A stretch of 6,824 bases of DNA, taken from contig CAJWIC010000077.1 in NCBI GenBank assembly GCA_913040905.1, positions 1-6,824 of the forward strand. The letters run 5' to 3'. The stretch is from an uncultured Synechococcus sp. GTDB taxonomy: Bacteria; Cyanobacteriota; Cyanobacteriia; PCC-6307; Cyanobiaceae. Positions 1-6,322 of the stretch are shown here, piece after piece. Within the stretch, counting starts at the first letter, position 1; every line of letters starts with the position of its first letter. The translations under genes were made by a program, and so were the position numbers. The notes beneath the pieces were generated by a model. The model made no database searches. It worked only from the letters and a program-made list of their open reading frames with translations, and was not told where the DNA came from.

Positions 1-334
1 CGCCGCACACCCAGAGGCTCTGGCCTCCGCGATCACTCACCAGGCCATCGGCTTCCGGCCAGGGATCCTGATGGGCGTCGCTGGCGTTCAGGACGATTCC
101 ACCGTGCACCTGCTGGGGTCGGTGCACGCTGATCCCAGCGCTGATGTAGCCAGCCAGTTCGTCGGGGCCTCGACCCTGCCAGCGGCGCGTGAAGAAGCCG
201 TGCTCAAAGCCCTTCTCGTGCAGCAGATTGCTTTGGAGGTAATAGCCGCCGTAGCAGCCGATCCAGGTCCACTTTTCGAGGGTGTTGAAGCTGCTGTCGG
301 GTCGATCGAAGGGATCGCAGCCTTCCTTCGGCAT
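1..334 (-). CDS. pgeF: PgeF/YfiH family protein (laccase-domain, 'polyphenol oxidase' family), partial at left edge
   Basis: Translating the minus strand from the ATG at 334 gives 111 residues, open to the window edge; the family is usually about 240-270 residues, so more than half is missing. Visible family marks are HGFFTRR (residues 45-51), the QVHG motif (75-78), whose His77 is the expected first metal ligand, and EADGLVSD (94-101), followed by LWVCG where the family's metal-binding ADC segment would begin. Members bind one zinc and are known as purine nucleoside phosphorylase/adenosine deaminase-type enzymes; in E. coli the protein (PgeF) is linked to peptidoglycan fidelity. The old name multicopper polyphenol oxidase is probably misleading. 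The start lies 7 nt after the Tab2 stop with no clear ribosome binding site, so translation may be coupled to Tab2. The first 15 or so residues are not recognisably conserved, so the start is less certain than the family. Cellular role here is unknown. Confidence 0.85.
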   Translation of the reverse strand, partial: MPKEGCDPFDRPDSSFNTLEKWTWIGCYGGYYLQSNLLHEKGFEHGFFTRRWQGRGPDELAGYISAGISVHRPQQVHGGIVLNASDAHQDPWPEADGLVSDRGGQSLWVCG

Positions 335-341
335 GGCTGAC

Positions 342-1223
342 TTAGAGCGTGGCGATGTCACGCATCATCCAGAAGCCGGCGAAGGCCTGCTCATCCGGAC
401 TGGTCTGGATGGCAATGAACTGGAGCCCTTTGCCCCGTTCCTTGGATCGTCCCAGGTCCCCTGCGATGGCATCGGCCGCGGCTGAATCGAGATCACTGAC
501 CAACCAGCGATCGTCCTGCCCTGCCTCGAGCACCAGCTGACGACCCTCCACCAGCAGTCGCACCGGCTCAAGGCCTCCCAGCCAGCCGGCCATCGCCAGG
601 GCACGGCTGCTGCTGAACAGCCGCAGGCCAGGCACCGGCTGATCGGTGTCCAACCCTTTCGGCAGGGGCAATAGACCGCTGAAGCTGGTGGGCCAGTCCG
701 CGGCATCACGCAGAAGATCCGCAGGTAGTGATGCCCAGGACCAGGCATCGCCCTGGACCTCTTCGGGGAGCGGCACCGGCGGGGTGGCGATGGGTGCGGG
801 CGGAGGGGCCAGAGGCCCTGCCATGAATCCCTCCTCCAGGGGGTAAACCTCCTGCTCGCGCTGTTGCAACCAATCCAGCAACGCGTAGGTGCGACGACTG
901 GCGATCATTTCCAGATCCAGCTCGGTGGCGGCGCGCTGGACCATCGTTCGCATGGAGCTGCGCCAGCAGCGCAGGCGACGAGGTGCAGGCCAGCCCGCGT
1001 CAACGGCGCACTGCCGTGCTTCGGCGAGGGCGGAACTCAACCAGATGGAATTGACCTCCCCCGATGGGCAGCACTTGGAAAAACGGAAAGGAGTTTCCCT
1101 GGCATCCGCGGCGGGGGTCGCGGTGATCAACAGTTCCCAGCGTTTGCGCCCGTCGGATTCAAGAATCGGTCGGGAATAGAAGTCCAGCTCCCAATCCGCG
1201 CCGACCGTTTGCGTGGCATTCAT
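342..1223 (-). CDS. Tab2/Atab2 family RNA-binding protein (DUF1092)
   Basis: A 293-residue protein of the Tab2/Atab2 family, found in cyanobacteria, algae and plants. In Chlamydomonas Tab2 is needed for translation of psaB mRNA (photosystem I), and Arabidopsis ATAB2 affects photosystem I and II synthesis; the cyanobacterial proteins are thought to bind RNA. Family marks are WELDFYSRP near the N-terminus (11-19), an RCWRSSMRTM segment (85-94), and the C-terminal segment from GKGLQFIAIQ to GFWMMRD (265-289). A proline-rich linker (about 138-154) separates the N- and C-terminal parts. The length is normal for the family. The start is well fixed: ATG at 1223 forms an ATGA overlap with the stop codon of the upstream S1-domain gene, so translation is probably coupled. 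The stop lies 7 nt before the next gene. No transmembrane segment or signal peptide is apparent; a cytoplasmic or stromal-side role is expected. That it acts on psaB mRNA in this organism is inference from the family. Confidence 0.88.
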   Translation of the reverse strand: MNATQTVGADWELDFYSRPILESDGRKRWELLITATPAADARETPFRFSKCCPSGEVNSIWLSSALAEARQCAVDAGWPAPRRLRCWRSSMRTMVQRAATELDLEMIASRRTYALLDWLQQREQEVYPLEEGFMAGPLAPPPAPIATPPVPLPEEVQGDAWSWASLPADLLRDAADWPTSFSGLLPLPKGLDTDQPVPGLRLFSSSRALAMAGWLGGLEPVRLLVEGRQLVLEAGQDDRWLVSDLDSAAADAIAGDLGRSKERGKGLQFIAIQTSPDEQAFAGFWMMRDIATL

Positions 1224-2446
1224 CCGGCGTCCTGTTCCCGTTGTTTGAGCGTGTTCTGGGCGCGGCTGGCCCGATCACTGGCCTCCGCCATCACCTTGTC
1301 TTTTTCAACCAGGAGCTCACCGGGTGGTCCCTCCAGCAGAGCTGTGTTCAAGCCGATGCGGCCACGGCCGGGGTCCAGCTCCGTGATCAGCGCCTGAACA
1401 CGCTCCCCCTGATCAAACACTTCCCGGATCGAGCGAAGACTGCCGTTGGTGATAGCGGACTGATGCAGCAGACCGCTGATTCCCCCCAGATCGATGAACA
1501 GTCCGTAGGGCTTCACTGCGGCGACTACGCCTTCCACGAGCTGGCCCACCTCCAGCTCCTGGAAACGGGCTGCCACTGCGGCCCGTTTCTGCGACAGCAC
1601 CAGCTTGCGGGTTTCTGAGTTGACCTCGATGAAGGCCACCCCAAGGGTCTTGCCCACGAGCTCCTGGTGGTTCTCGCCGTCCTCCAGCTGGGATCGGGGG
1701 ATGAACCCCCGTAGACCTTCGAGATCGCAGGTCACACCGCCACGGTTGAAACCGTTGACGACAACCTGCACCACCTTCCCTTCCTTTTCGAATTCCTTGA
1801 CCTTGTCCCAGCTCTTGCGCAGTTCCAGGGCCCTGCAGCTGATGGTGACCATGCCGTCGGCGTTCTGTTCGCGGGTGACCAGCACCTGGACTCGCAGACC
1901 TTTGGGGAACCGCTCGCTCAGATTGGTGATCACACCCAGGCCGGCTTCGCTCTTCGGCATGAATCCGGGGGCTTTGCCGCCGATGTCGACGTAGATACCG
2001 TCACTTTCAAGGCCGATCACCGTTCCCTCCACCACGTCACCGGTGGTGCCGATGGGTGCGTTCTCGTCCAGGGCGGCGAGGAATGCCTCTTCATCGAAGT
2101 CGAAGTCGTCGACGCTGCGGGGCTTGCTTTCGTTTCGGCGGCGGGGGGCCTGTTCGGGAGCCCCCATCAGATCCGCCATGGTCATGCCCTCCATGGCACC
2201 CATGTCGAATCGGTCCTCATCAGCCTCGTTCGACGTTGATCTGGGGGGACCCACCAGCCCGGCCTTTTCTTCCAGCAGCCGAGCTTTTTCGGCCGCTGCT
2301 TCAGCGGCTGCACGTGCTTCAGCAGCTTCGCGCTGCAGCTGTTCCTGCTCCTCCTTTCGGTTGATCTTCATCACCTGAAGCGGAGGGGTCGCTGCCGCTC
2401 GCGGTGCCTTGGGGCGATTGGGCTGCGAACTGCCGGCTGCGGCCAT
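1220..2446 (-). CDS. rps1B: S1-domain RNA-binding protein, ribosomal protein S1 paralog (Rps1B/Nbp1 type)
   Basis: A 408-residue protein with three S1 (OB-fold) RNA-binding repeats at about residues 135-205, 222-288 and 300-370. The third repeat carries the most typical signature (GQLVEGVVAAVKPYGLFIDL). Ahead of them are a low-complexity start, a strongly charged Ala/Glu/Arg helix likely to form a coiled coil (about 28-64), and a Met/Asp-rich acidic linker (about 73-130, with DDFDFDEE). The C-terminus is again charged and helical (about 377-405). E. coli S1 has six S1 repeats; cyanobacteria and chloroplasts have shorter S1 proteins with three, and marine picocyanobacteria carry a second paralog annotated Rps1B or Nbp1, which this resembles. 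It probably binds mRNA or other RNA in the cytoplasm; whether it joins the ribosome is unknown. The ATG at 2446 has no Shine-Dalgarno sequence; an internal Met26 (2371) just before the coiled coil is an alternative start. It heads a minus-strand operon and overlaps the Tab2 gene by 4 nt. Confidence 0.87.
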   Translation of the reverse strand: MAAAGSSQPNRPKAPRAAATPPLQVMKINRKEEQEQLQREAAEARAAAEAAAEKARLLEEKAGLVGPPRSTSNEADEDRFDMGAMEGMTMADLMGAPEQAPRRRNESKPRSVDDFDFDEEAFLAALDENAPIGTTGDVVEGTVIGLESDGIYVDIGGKAPGFMPKSEAGLGVITNLSERFPKGLRVQVLVTREQNADGMVTISCRALELRKSWDKVKEFEKEGKVVQVVVNGFNRGGVTCDLEGLRGFIPRSQLEDGENHQELVGKTLGVAFIEVNSETRKLVLSQKRAAVAARFQELEVGQLVEGVVAAVKPYGLFIDLGGISGLLHQSAITNGSLRSIREVFDQGERVQALITELDPGRGRIGLNTALLEGPPGELLVEKDKVMAEASDRASRAQNTLKQREQDAG

Positions 2447-2517
2447 GAACCAGAGATGATCGATCGGCCATTCTGACAGGGAGGGACTGGCCTGGGAACC
2501 ATGAAATGGGAGTTTCG
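2447..2517. promoter_or_regulatory. Divergent promoter region between the S1-domain gene and the creatininase-family gene
   Basis: This 71-nt spacer separates two gene sets transcribed away from each other, so promoters for both should lie in it or just inside the flanking genes. On the minus strand a CAGAAT hexamer (plus-strand 2472-2477) matches four of six bases of a -10 box, but its -35 region is poor. A perfect GATCGATC palindrome sits at 2458-2465, close to the S1 start, and could be an operator or chance. The presence of a promoter rests on gene orientation; no specific box is convincing. Confidence 0.4.
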
Positions 2518-3348
2518 ATGACTGGCCGTCAGCGCCGCTACGAGCAGCTCGCCTGGCCTGAAATTCAGAGGTTGGCGAACGGGGAGGGATCCACCCTGAT
2601 CTGGCCCTTCGGTGCCTGTGAACAACATGGCCCCCATCTCCCCTTGGTGACCGATGCCCTGTTTGCCGAACGGATCACTGAGGCTGTCGTGGCCGATCTC
2701 AATCCGCAACTGCCGATCTGGAGCCTGCCGACCCAGGTCATCGGCTTCTCGCCGGAGCATCGATCCTTTCCCGGCACTCTCAGCCTCTCCTCCGACCTGC
2801 TGATCGCTGTGGTGGTGCAGCTTGGGGAACAGCTGGCTGCCATGGGATGGCGTCGTCTGGTGCTGTTCAACGCCCATGGTGGCCAGATCGCTCTGCTGCA
2901 GGTGGCGGCCCGGGAGTTGCGGCAACGCTGTCCAGCGATGGCCGTGCTGCCCTGCTTTCTCTGGAGTGGGGTTGAAGGTCTTGCCGATCTGCTACCGGCT
3001 CATGAGCTGGAAAACGGCCTCCACGCCGGCATGGCGGAGACATCGCTCATGCTTCATCAAGCCCCTGAGTTGGTGGGTGAACAGCGCCCTGTGGACGGTC
3101 TGCCCGGATTGGAGGGCAGGCCATGTCCTCCCAGCGGTTGGAGTCTCGAGGGGGCGGCTCCCTTCGCCTGGTTGATGCAGGACCTCAGTCACAGTGGTGT
3201 GATCGGAGACAGCAGTGCTGCATCAGCAGACCTCGGAAAGTTGCTGGAACAGCATCTGGTCGTGCATTGGACCAAACGGTTGCGAGCCCTGTTGGTGAGC
3301 GACTGGCCGGGGCCTGGTGAAGCCGCTGACAGGACCTCTGCGTCCTGA
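2518..3348 (+). CDS. Creatininase-family metal-dependent amidohydrolase
   Basis: A creatininase-superfamily hydrolase of 276 residues from the ATG at 2518, or 280 from the in-frame ATG at 2506. I prefer 2518 because GGGAG (2508-2512) precedes it by 5 nt. Counting from 2506, the metal-site motif is [17 protein letters not shown] (34-50), with Glu39, His41 and Asp50 as likely ligands. A second motif, FNAHGGQ (121-127), supplies His124, and HAGMAETS (173-180) contains Glu178, a further conserved metal or catalytic position. The family hydrolyses cyclic amides, formamides or peptides: creatininase itself, archaeal FAPy deformylase (ArfB) and the mycofactocin peptidase MftE. The substrate cannot be read from sequence, and nothing nearby points to creatine metabolism. 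No signal peptide or membrane segment is seen, so it is probably cytoplasmic. The motif ends in Gln127 where many relatives have Asn. It is the first gene of the rightward set, 76 nt before ADO, and may be co-transcribed with it. Confidence 0.85.
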   Translation: MTGRQRRYEQLAWPEIQRLANGEGSTLIWPFGACEQHGPHLPLVTDALFAERITEAVVADLNPQLPIWSLPTQVIGFSPEHRSFPGTLSLSSDLLIAVVVQLGEQLAAMGWRRLVLFNAHGGQIALLQVAARELRQRCPAMAVLPCFLWSGVEGLADLLPAHELENGLHAGMAETSLMLHQAPELVGEQRPVDGLPGLEGRPCPPSGWSLEGAAPFAWLMQDLSHSGVIGDSSAASADLGKLLEQHLVVHWTKRLRALLVSDWPGPGEAADRTSAS

Positions 3349-3394
3349 ACTGAGAACGCTGCGCTCTCCAAGGTGTTGGGTCCTGGTTATTCTC

Positions 3395-3417
3395 GGTCCC
3401 ACTGAAAGTGGTGGACC
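3395..3417 (+). promoter_or_regulatory. Hairpin in the ADO leader covering the SD-like sequence
   Basis: GGTCC (3395-3399) can pair with GGACC (3413-3417) and CACT (3400-3403) with AGTG (3407-3410), giving nine base pairs around a GAA loop with a 2-nt bulge at 3411-3412. The hairpin ends 7 nt before the ADO ATG. Its right arm contains GGTGGA (3410-3415), the only Shine-Dalgarno-like stretch before ADO, so folding could limit ribosome access. No T-run follows, so a terminator for the creatininase-family gene is unlikely. The pairing is visible in the sequence; a regulatory role is inference. The rest of the 76-nt spacer (3349-3424) has a TATTCT (3388-3393) that could be a weak -10 box, without a good -35. 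Confidence 0.4.
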
Positions 3418-3424
3418 ACGTCCT

Positions 3425-4144
3425 ATGACGACCCTCAATGCACCCGAGGCTGCTGTGGTGGAGGGCCTGGACGCGCTGCCGGATTTCACCACTGAGGCTT
3501 ACAAGGACGCGTATAGCCGCATCAACGCGATCGTGATCGAAGGTGAGCAGGAAGCTCACGACAACTACATTTCATTGGGCACCCTCATCCCTGACCAGAA
3601 GGATGAACTGGCCAAGTTGGCGCGGATGGAGATGAAGCACATGAAGGGCTTCACGTCCTGTGGCCGCAACCTGGGTGTTGAAGCTGACCTGGCATTTGCC
3701 AAGAAGTTCTTTGAGCCCTTGCATGGCAACTTCCAGGCGGCTCTGAAAGAGGGCAAGGTGGTGACCTGCCTGCTGATCCAGGCCCTGCTGATCGAAGCCT
3801 TCGCGATCTCCGCGTATCACATCTATATCCCTGTAGCGGATCCTTTCGCCCGCAAGATCACTGAGGGCGTGGTGAAGGATGAGTACACCCACCTCAATTA
3901 CGGCCAGGAATGGCTGAAGGCCAATTTCGAAGCCAGCAAGGACGAGTTGTTTGAGGCCAACAAGGCCAACCTTCCCTTGATTCGCTCGATGTTGGAGGAC
4001 GTTGCCTCCGATGCTGCGGTGCTTCACATGGAGAAGGAAGACCTGATCGAGGATTTCCTGATCGCTTACCAGGAAGCTCTCGGTGAAATCGGTTTCACAT
4101 CCAGGGATATTGCCCGGATGGCGGCAGCAGCCCTGGCGGTCTGA
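3425..4144 (+). CDS. ado: Aldehyde-deformylating oxygenase (ADO; formerly aldehyde decarbonylase)
   Basis: A 239-residue ferritin-like di-iron enzyme that converts a fatty aldehyde, with O2 and electrons from reduced ferredoxin, to an alkane one carbon shorter plus formate. It performs the last step of cyanobacterial hydrocarbon synthesis; marine strains typically make pentadecane and heptadecane. The whole length resembles the characterised Prochlorococcus and S. elongatus enzymes. All six expected metal ligands are present: Glu41, Glu69, His72, Glu124, Glu153 and His156, in the contexts [20 protein letters not shown] and KDEYTH. The conserved [10 protein letters not shown] and [14 protein letters not shown] segments are intact, as is the C-terminal RMAAAAL. 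The start at 3425 (MTTLNAPEA) fits homolog N-termini. An open frame back to 3317 would add 36 residues that overlap the upstream gene and match nothing in the family. The enzyme is soluble but works near membranes where aldehydes partition. Its partner reductase is the next gene. Confidence 0.97.
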   Translation: MTTLNAPEAAVVEGLDALPDFTTEAYKDAYSRINAIVIEGEQEAHDNYISLGTLIPDQKDELAKLARMEMKHMKGFTSCGRNLGVEADLAFAKKFFEPLHGNFQAALKEGKVVTCLLIQALLIEAFAISAYHIYIPVADPFARKITEGVVKDEYTHLNYGQEWLKANFEASKDELFEANKANLPLIRSMLEDVASDAAVLHMEKEDLIEDFLIAYQEALGEIGFTSRDIARMAAAALAV

Positions 4145-4170
4145 GCCGAAGCCGACCCTTTGGCCGGTTT
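4145..4170 (+). terminator. Possible weak terminator or attenuator hairpin after ADO
   Basis: Directly after the ADO stop codon GCCGAAG (4145-4151) can pair with CTTTGGC (4158-4164), seven pairs including one G-T wobble, around a 6-nt loop. An alternative fold pairs 4149-4157 with 4162-4170. Only a short, broken T-stretch follows (GGTTTGTT), so this is at best a partial terminator. It would fit partial uncoupling of ADO from AAR, or could stabilise the ADO 3' end. The structure is visible; its function is inferred. Confidence 0.3.
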
Positions 4171-4256
4171 GTTCACAGGACCTTGACCGTCTTCCCTCGT
4201 TGCCGTGGGACCATGGATGATCGGTTCGTCATTAGCGGCGTGTTTAGAGCGGGTGC
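4171..4256 (+). promoter_or_regulatory. ADO-AAR spacer, possible separate AAR promoter
   Basis: The remaining spacer before AAR is long for this compact region. It contains TTGACC (4183-4188), five of six bases of a -35 consensus, but no convincing -10 box at 16-19 nt. Separate promoters for the AAR gene have been reported in some cyanobacteria, which makes an AAR start site here plausible. The AAR ribosome binding site is weak (GAGCGGG, 4247-4253, close to the ATG). Confidence 0.3.
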
Positions 4257-5297
4257 ATGTTTGGTCTGATCGGGCATTCAACGAGCTTCGACGCCGCCCG
4301 TCGCAAGGCGATGGAACTGGGTTTCGATCACATTGCTGATGGAGACCTGGATGTGTGGTGCAGTGCTCCGCCACAGCTTGTGGAACACGTTGAGATCTCC
4401 AGTCCCACGGGGACCACGATTAAAGGTGCCTACATCGACTCCTGTTTCGTTCCCGAGATGCTGAGCCGGTTCAAAACGGCGCGACGCAAGGTTCTCAATG
4501 CCATGGAGCTGGCACAGAAGAAGGGAATCAACATCACCGCCCTGGGCGGCTTCACCTCGATCATTTTTGAAAACTTCAATCTGTTGCAGCACCAGACGGT
4601 GCGCAGCACCACGCTCGAATGGCAGCGATTCACCACCGGCAACACCCACACCGCCTGGGTGATCTGTCGTCAAGTTGAGAACAATGCACCAACCCTCGGC
4701 ATTGACTTGAAAACCGCCAAGGTGGCCGTGGTCGGTGCCACCGGCGACATCGGCAGTGCGGTCTGTCGCTGGCTGTCAGCTCGGACCGGGGTTGGAGAAC
4801 TGTTGCTGGTGGCCCGTCAGCAGCAGCCGTTGCTGGACCTTCAGGCCCAGATCGGCGGTGGACGAATTCTCAGCCTTGATGAGGCACTTCCCGAGGCGGA
4901 TGTGGTGGTCTGGGTCGCCAGCATGCCGCGAACCCTGGAGATTGATCAGGGCAGCTTGCGCAAGCCCTGCCTGATGATCGATGGTGGCTATCCAAAAAAC
5001 CTCGACACCAAGGTTGCCGGTGGCGGCATCCACGTGCTCAAGGGTGGAATCGTGGAGTTCTGCAAGGACATCGGCTGGACGATGATGCAGATCGCCGAGA
5101 TGGAGAAGCCTCAGCGGCAGATGTTCGCCTGCTTTGCCGAGGCGATGCTGCTGGAGTTCGAACGCTGCCACACCAACTTCAGCTGGGGCAGAAACAACAT
5201 CACCCTTGAGAAAATGGACTTCATCGGAGCTGCTTCGGTGCGCCATGGTTTCTCCACGCTGAACCTCAACCCTTCTGTTCAGGCCGCCGCTGCCTGA
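4257..5297 (+). CDS. aar: Long-chain acyl-[acyl-carrier-protein] reductase (AAR)
   Basis: A 346-residue NADPH-dependent enzyme that reduces acyl-ACP (also acyl-CoA) to a fatty aldehyde, which ADO next door turns into an alkane. The start [11 protein letters not shown] is the usual beginning of the family and the length matches (about 340). The N-terminal substrate part runs to about residue 150. A Rossmann-like dinucleotide-binding motif, [16 protein letters not shown], lies at 158-173. Cys292 in [14 protein letters not shown] (289-302) corresponds to the catalytic cysteine that forms the acyl-thioester in the S. elongatus enzyme. Other conserved segments are [12 protein letters not shown] (97-108) and the GGYPKN stretch (243-248). 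The protein ends in an alanine-rich tail. The gene follows ADO by 112 nt and precedes accA by only 11 nt, so AAR and accA are very likely on one transcript. No frameshift or missing key residue is seen. Confidence 0.97.
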   Translation: MFGLIGHSTSFDAARRKAMELGFDHIADGDLDVWCSAPPQLVEHVEISSPTGTTIKGAYIDSCFVPEMLSRFKTARRKVLNAMELAQKKGINITALGGFTSIIFENFNLLQHQTVRSTTLEWQRFTTGNTHTAWVICRQVENNAPTLGIDLKTAKVAVVGATGDIGSAVCRWLSARTGVGELLLVARQQQPLLDLQAQIGGGRILSLDEALPEADVVVWVASMPRTLEIDQGSLRKPCLMIDGGYPKNLDTKVAGGGIHVLKGGIVEFCKDIGWTMMQIAEMEKPQRQMFACFAEAMLLEFERCHTNFSWGRNNITLEKMDFIGAASVRHGFSTLNLNPSVQAAAA

Positions 5298-5308
5298 CGT
5301 TCAACACC

Positions 5309-6289
5309 ATGCCTCGCCGTCCTCTACTCGAATTCGAGAAGCCTCTGGTGGAGCTGGAGCAGCAGATCGAACAGATTCGGCAGCTTGCCAGGGATTCCGA
5401 GGTTGATGTCAGTCAGCAGCTGCATCAGCTGGAGTCTCTGGCATCTCGCCGTCGTCAGGAGATTTTCCAGGGGCTGACTCCAGCCCAGAAAATTCAGGTG
5501 GCCCGCCACCCGCATCGACCCAGCACGCTGGATTTCATTCAGATGTTCTGCGACGACTGGATCGAATTGCATGGTGATCGTCGCGGCAATGACGATCAGG
5601 CTCTGGTGGGCGGAGTCGGTCGTCTTGGGGACCAGGCCGTGCTGTTGATCGGCCATCAGAAGGGGCGTGACACCAAGGAGAACGTTGCACGCAATTTCGG
5701 CATGGCCACTCCAGGCGGGTACCGAAAAGCCATGCGGCTGATGGAGCATGCCGATCGCTTCCGCCTCCCGATCCTGAGCTTCATCGACACTCCCGGGGCC
5801 TATGCAGGGCTTCAGGCGGAAGAACAGGGGCAGGGGGAAGCGATCGCCGTCAATCTGCGCGAGATGTTTCGGCTGCGGGTGCCCGTCATTGCCACGGTGA
5901 TCGGCGAAGGCGGTTCCGGTGGAGCCCTTGGCATCGGTGTTGCCGACCGCCTTCTGATGTTTGAGCACAGCGTCTACACCGTGGCAAGTCCGGAAGCGTG
6001 TGCATCGATCCTCTGGCGTGATGCGGCCAAGGCACCCGATGCGGCCGCGGCGCTCCGCATCACCGGGAGCGACCTGCTCGAACTTGGTGTAGTGGATGAG
6101 GTTCTTGAGGAACCCTCCGGTGGCAACAATTGGGCTCCCCTGGAGGCGGGGCAGACCCTGCGGGCAGCGTTGGAACGGCATCTGAGTGAGCTGATGGCCC
6201 TTTCGGACGATGCGTTGAAAGATGCCCGTTATCGAAAATTCCGTGCGATGGGGCATTTCATTGAGGGAAATTCACAGAATTCCGACTAA
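5309..6289 (+). CDS. accA: Acetyl-CoA carboxylase carboxyltransferase subunit alpha
   Basis: A 326-residue AccA, close to the 319 of E. coli. With AccD it forms the carboxyltransferase that moves CO2 from biotin on AccB to acetyl-CoA, making malonyl-CoA, the first committed step of fatty-acid synthesis. The N-terminal part is the usual helical region ([17 protein letters not shown], 7-23). The crotonase-fold domain carries [27 protein letters not shown] (in 119-145), [10 protein letters not shown] (158-167), the glycine-rich [16 protein letters not shown] (198-213), [12 protein letters not shown] (227-238), and the C-terminal YRKFRAMG (308-315). It starts 11 nt after the AAR stop without a visible Shine-Dalgarno sequence, which suggests coupling or leader-independent initiation. 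Its place after AAR puts precursor supply and acyl-ACP removal on one likely transcript. The accB, accC and accD genes are not in this window. Confidence 0.97.
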   Translation: MPRRPLLEFEKPLVELEQQIEQIRQLARDSEVDVSQQLHQLESLASRRRQEIFQGLTPAQKIQVARHPHRPSTLDFIQMFCDDWIELHGDRRGNDDQALVGGVGRLGDQAVLLIGHQKGRDTKENVARNFGMATPGGYRKAMRLMEHADRFRLPILSFIDTPGAYAGLQAEEQGQGEAIAVNLREMFRLRVPVIATVIGEGGSGGALGIGVADRLLMFEHSVYTVASPEACASILWRDAAKAPDAAAALRITGSDLLELGVVDEVLEEPSGGNNWAPLEAGQTLRAALERHLSELMALSDDALKDARYRKFRAMGHFIEGNSQNSD

Positions 6290-6307
6290 ATCCCTTAATG
6301 TGTCACG

Positions 6308-6317
6308 GTTTGCAAAC
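6308..6317. other. Perfect 10-bp palindrome before the SDR start
   Basis: GTTTGCAAAC is a perfect inverted repeat in the 33-nt accA-SDR spacer, 5 nt before the TTG start of the SDR. It could be a small operator site. It is too short and loop-less to form a stable RNA hairpin, and chance is quite possible. Confidence 0.25.
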
Positions 6318-6322
6318 AGCAC

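Noticed and set aside
71..340. Plus-strand open frame of 89 residues at the left end
   Set aside because: It is antisense to the PgeF-family gene, whose QVHG and EADG motifs support the minus-strand reading.
864..1397. Plus-strand open frame of 177 residues across the S1-Tab2 junction
   Set aside because: It lies opposite two well-supported genes, has no family motif, and low-complexity composition.
2371..2925. Minus-strand open frame of 184 residues spanning the divergent promoter
   Set aside because: It overlaps the S1 gene start in another frame and lies opposite the creatininase-family gene, with no recognisable domain.
3317..3424. In-frame 36-residue N-terminal extension of ADO from an ATG at 3317
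   Set aside because: It overlaps the end of the creatininase-family gene, resembles no ADO N-terminus, and the start at 3425 gives the normal family length.
4213..4269. 18-codon frame (start MDDRFVISG) overlapping the AAR start
   Set aside because: It has no convincing ribosome binding site, is out of frame with AAR, and resembles nothing known; chance is likely.
5840..5847. Single HIP1 octamer GCGATCGC inside accA
   Set aside because: HIP1 is abundant in many freshwater cyanobacteria, but one copy found by eye in this window is not evidence of a special element.
5324..6256. 310-residue open frame on the minus strand opposite accA
   Set aside because: AccA on the plus strand is unmistakable. 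The antisense frame shows no recognisable motif and is a by-product of GC-rich codon use.
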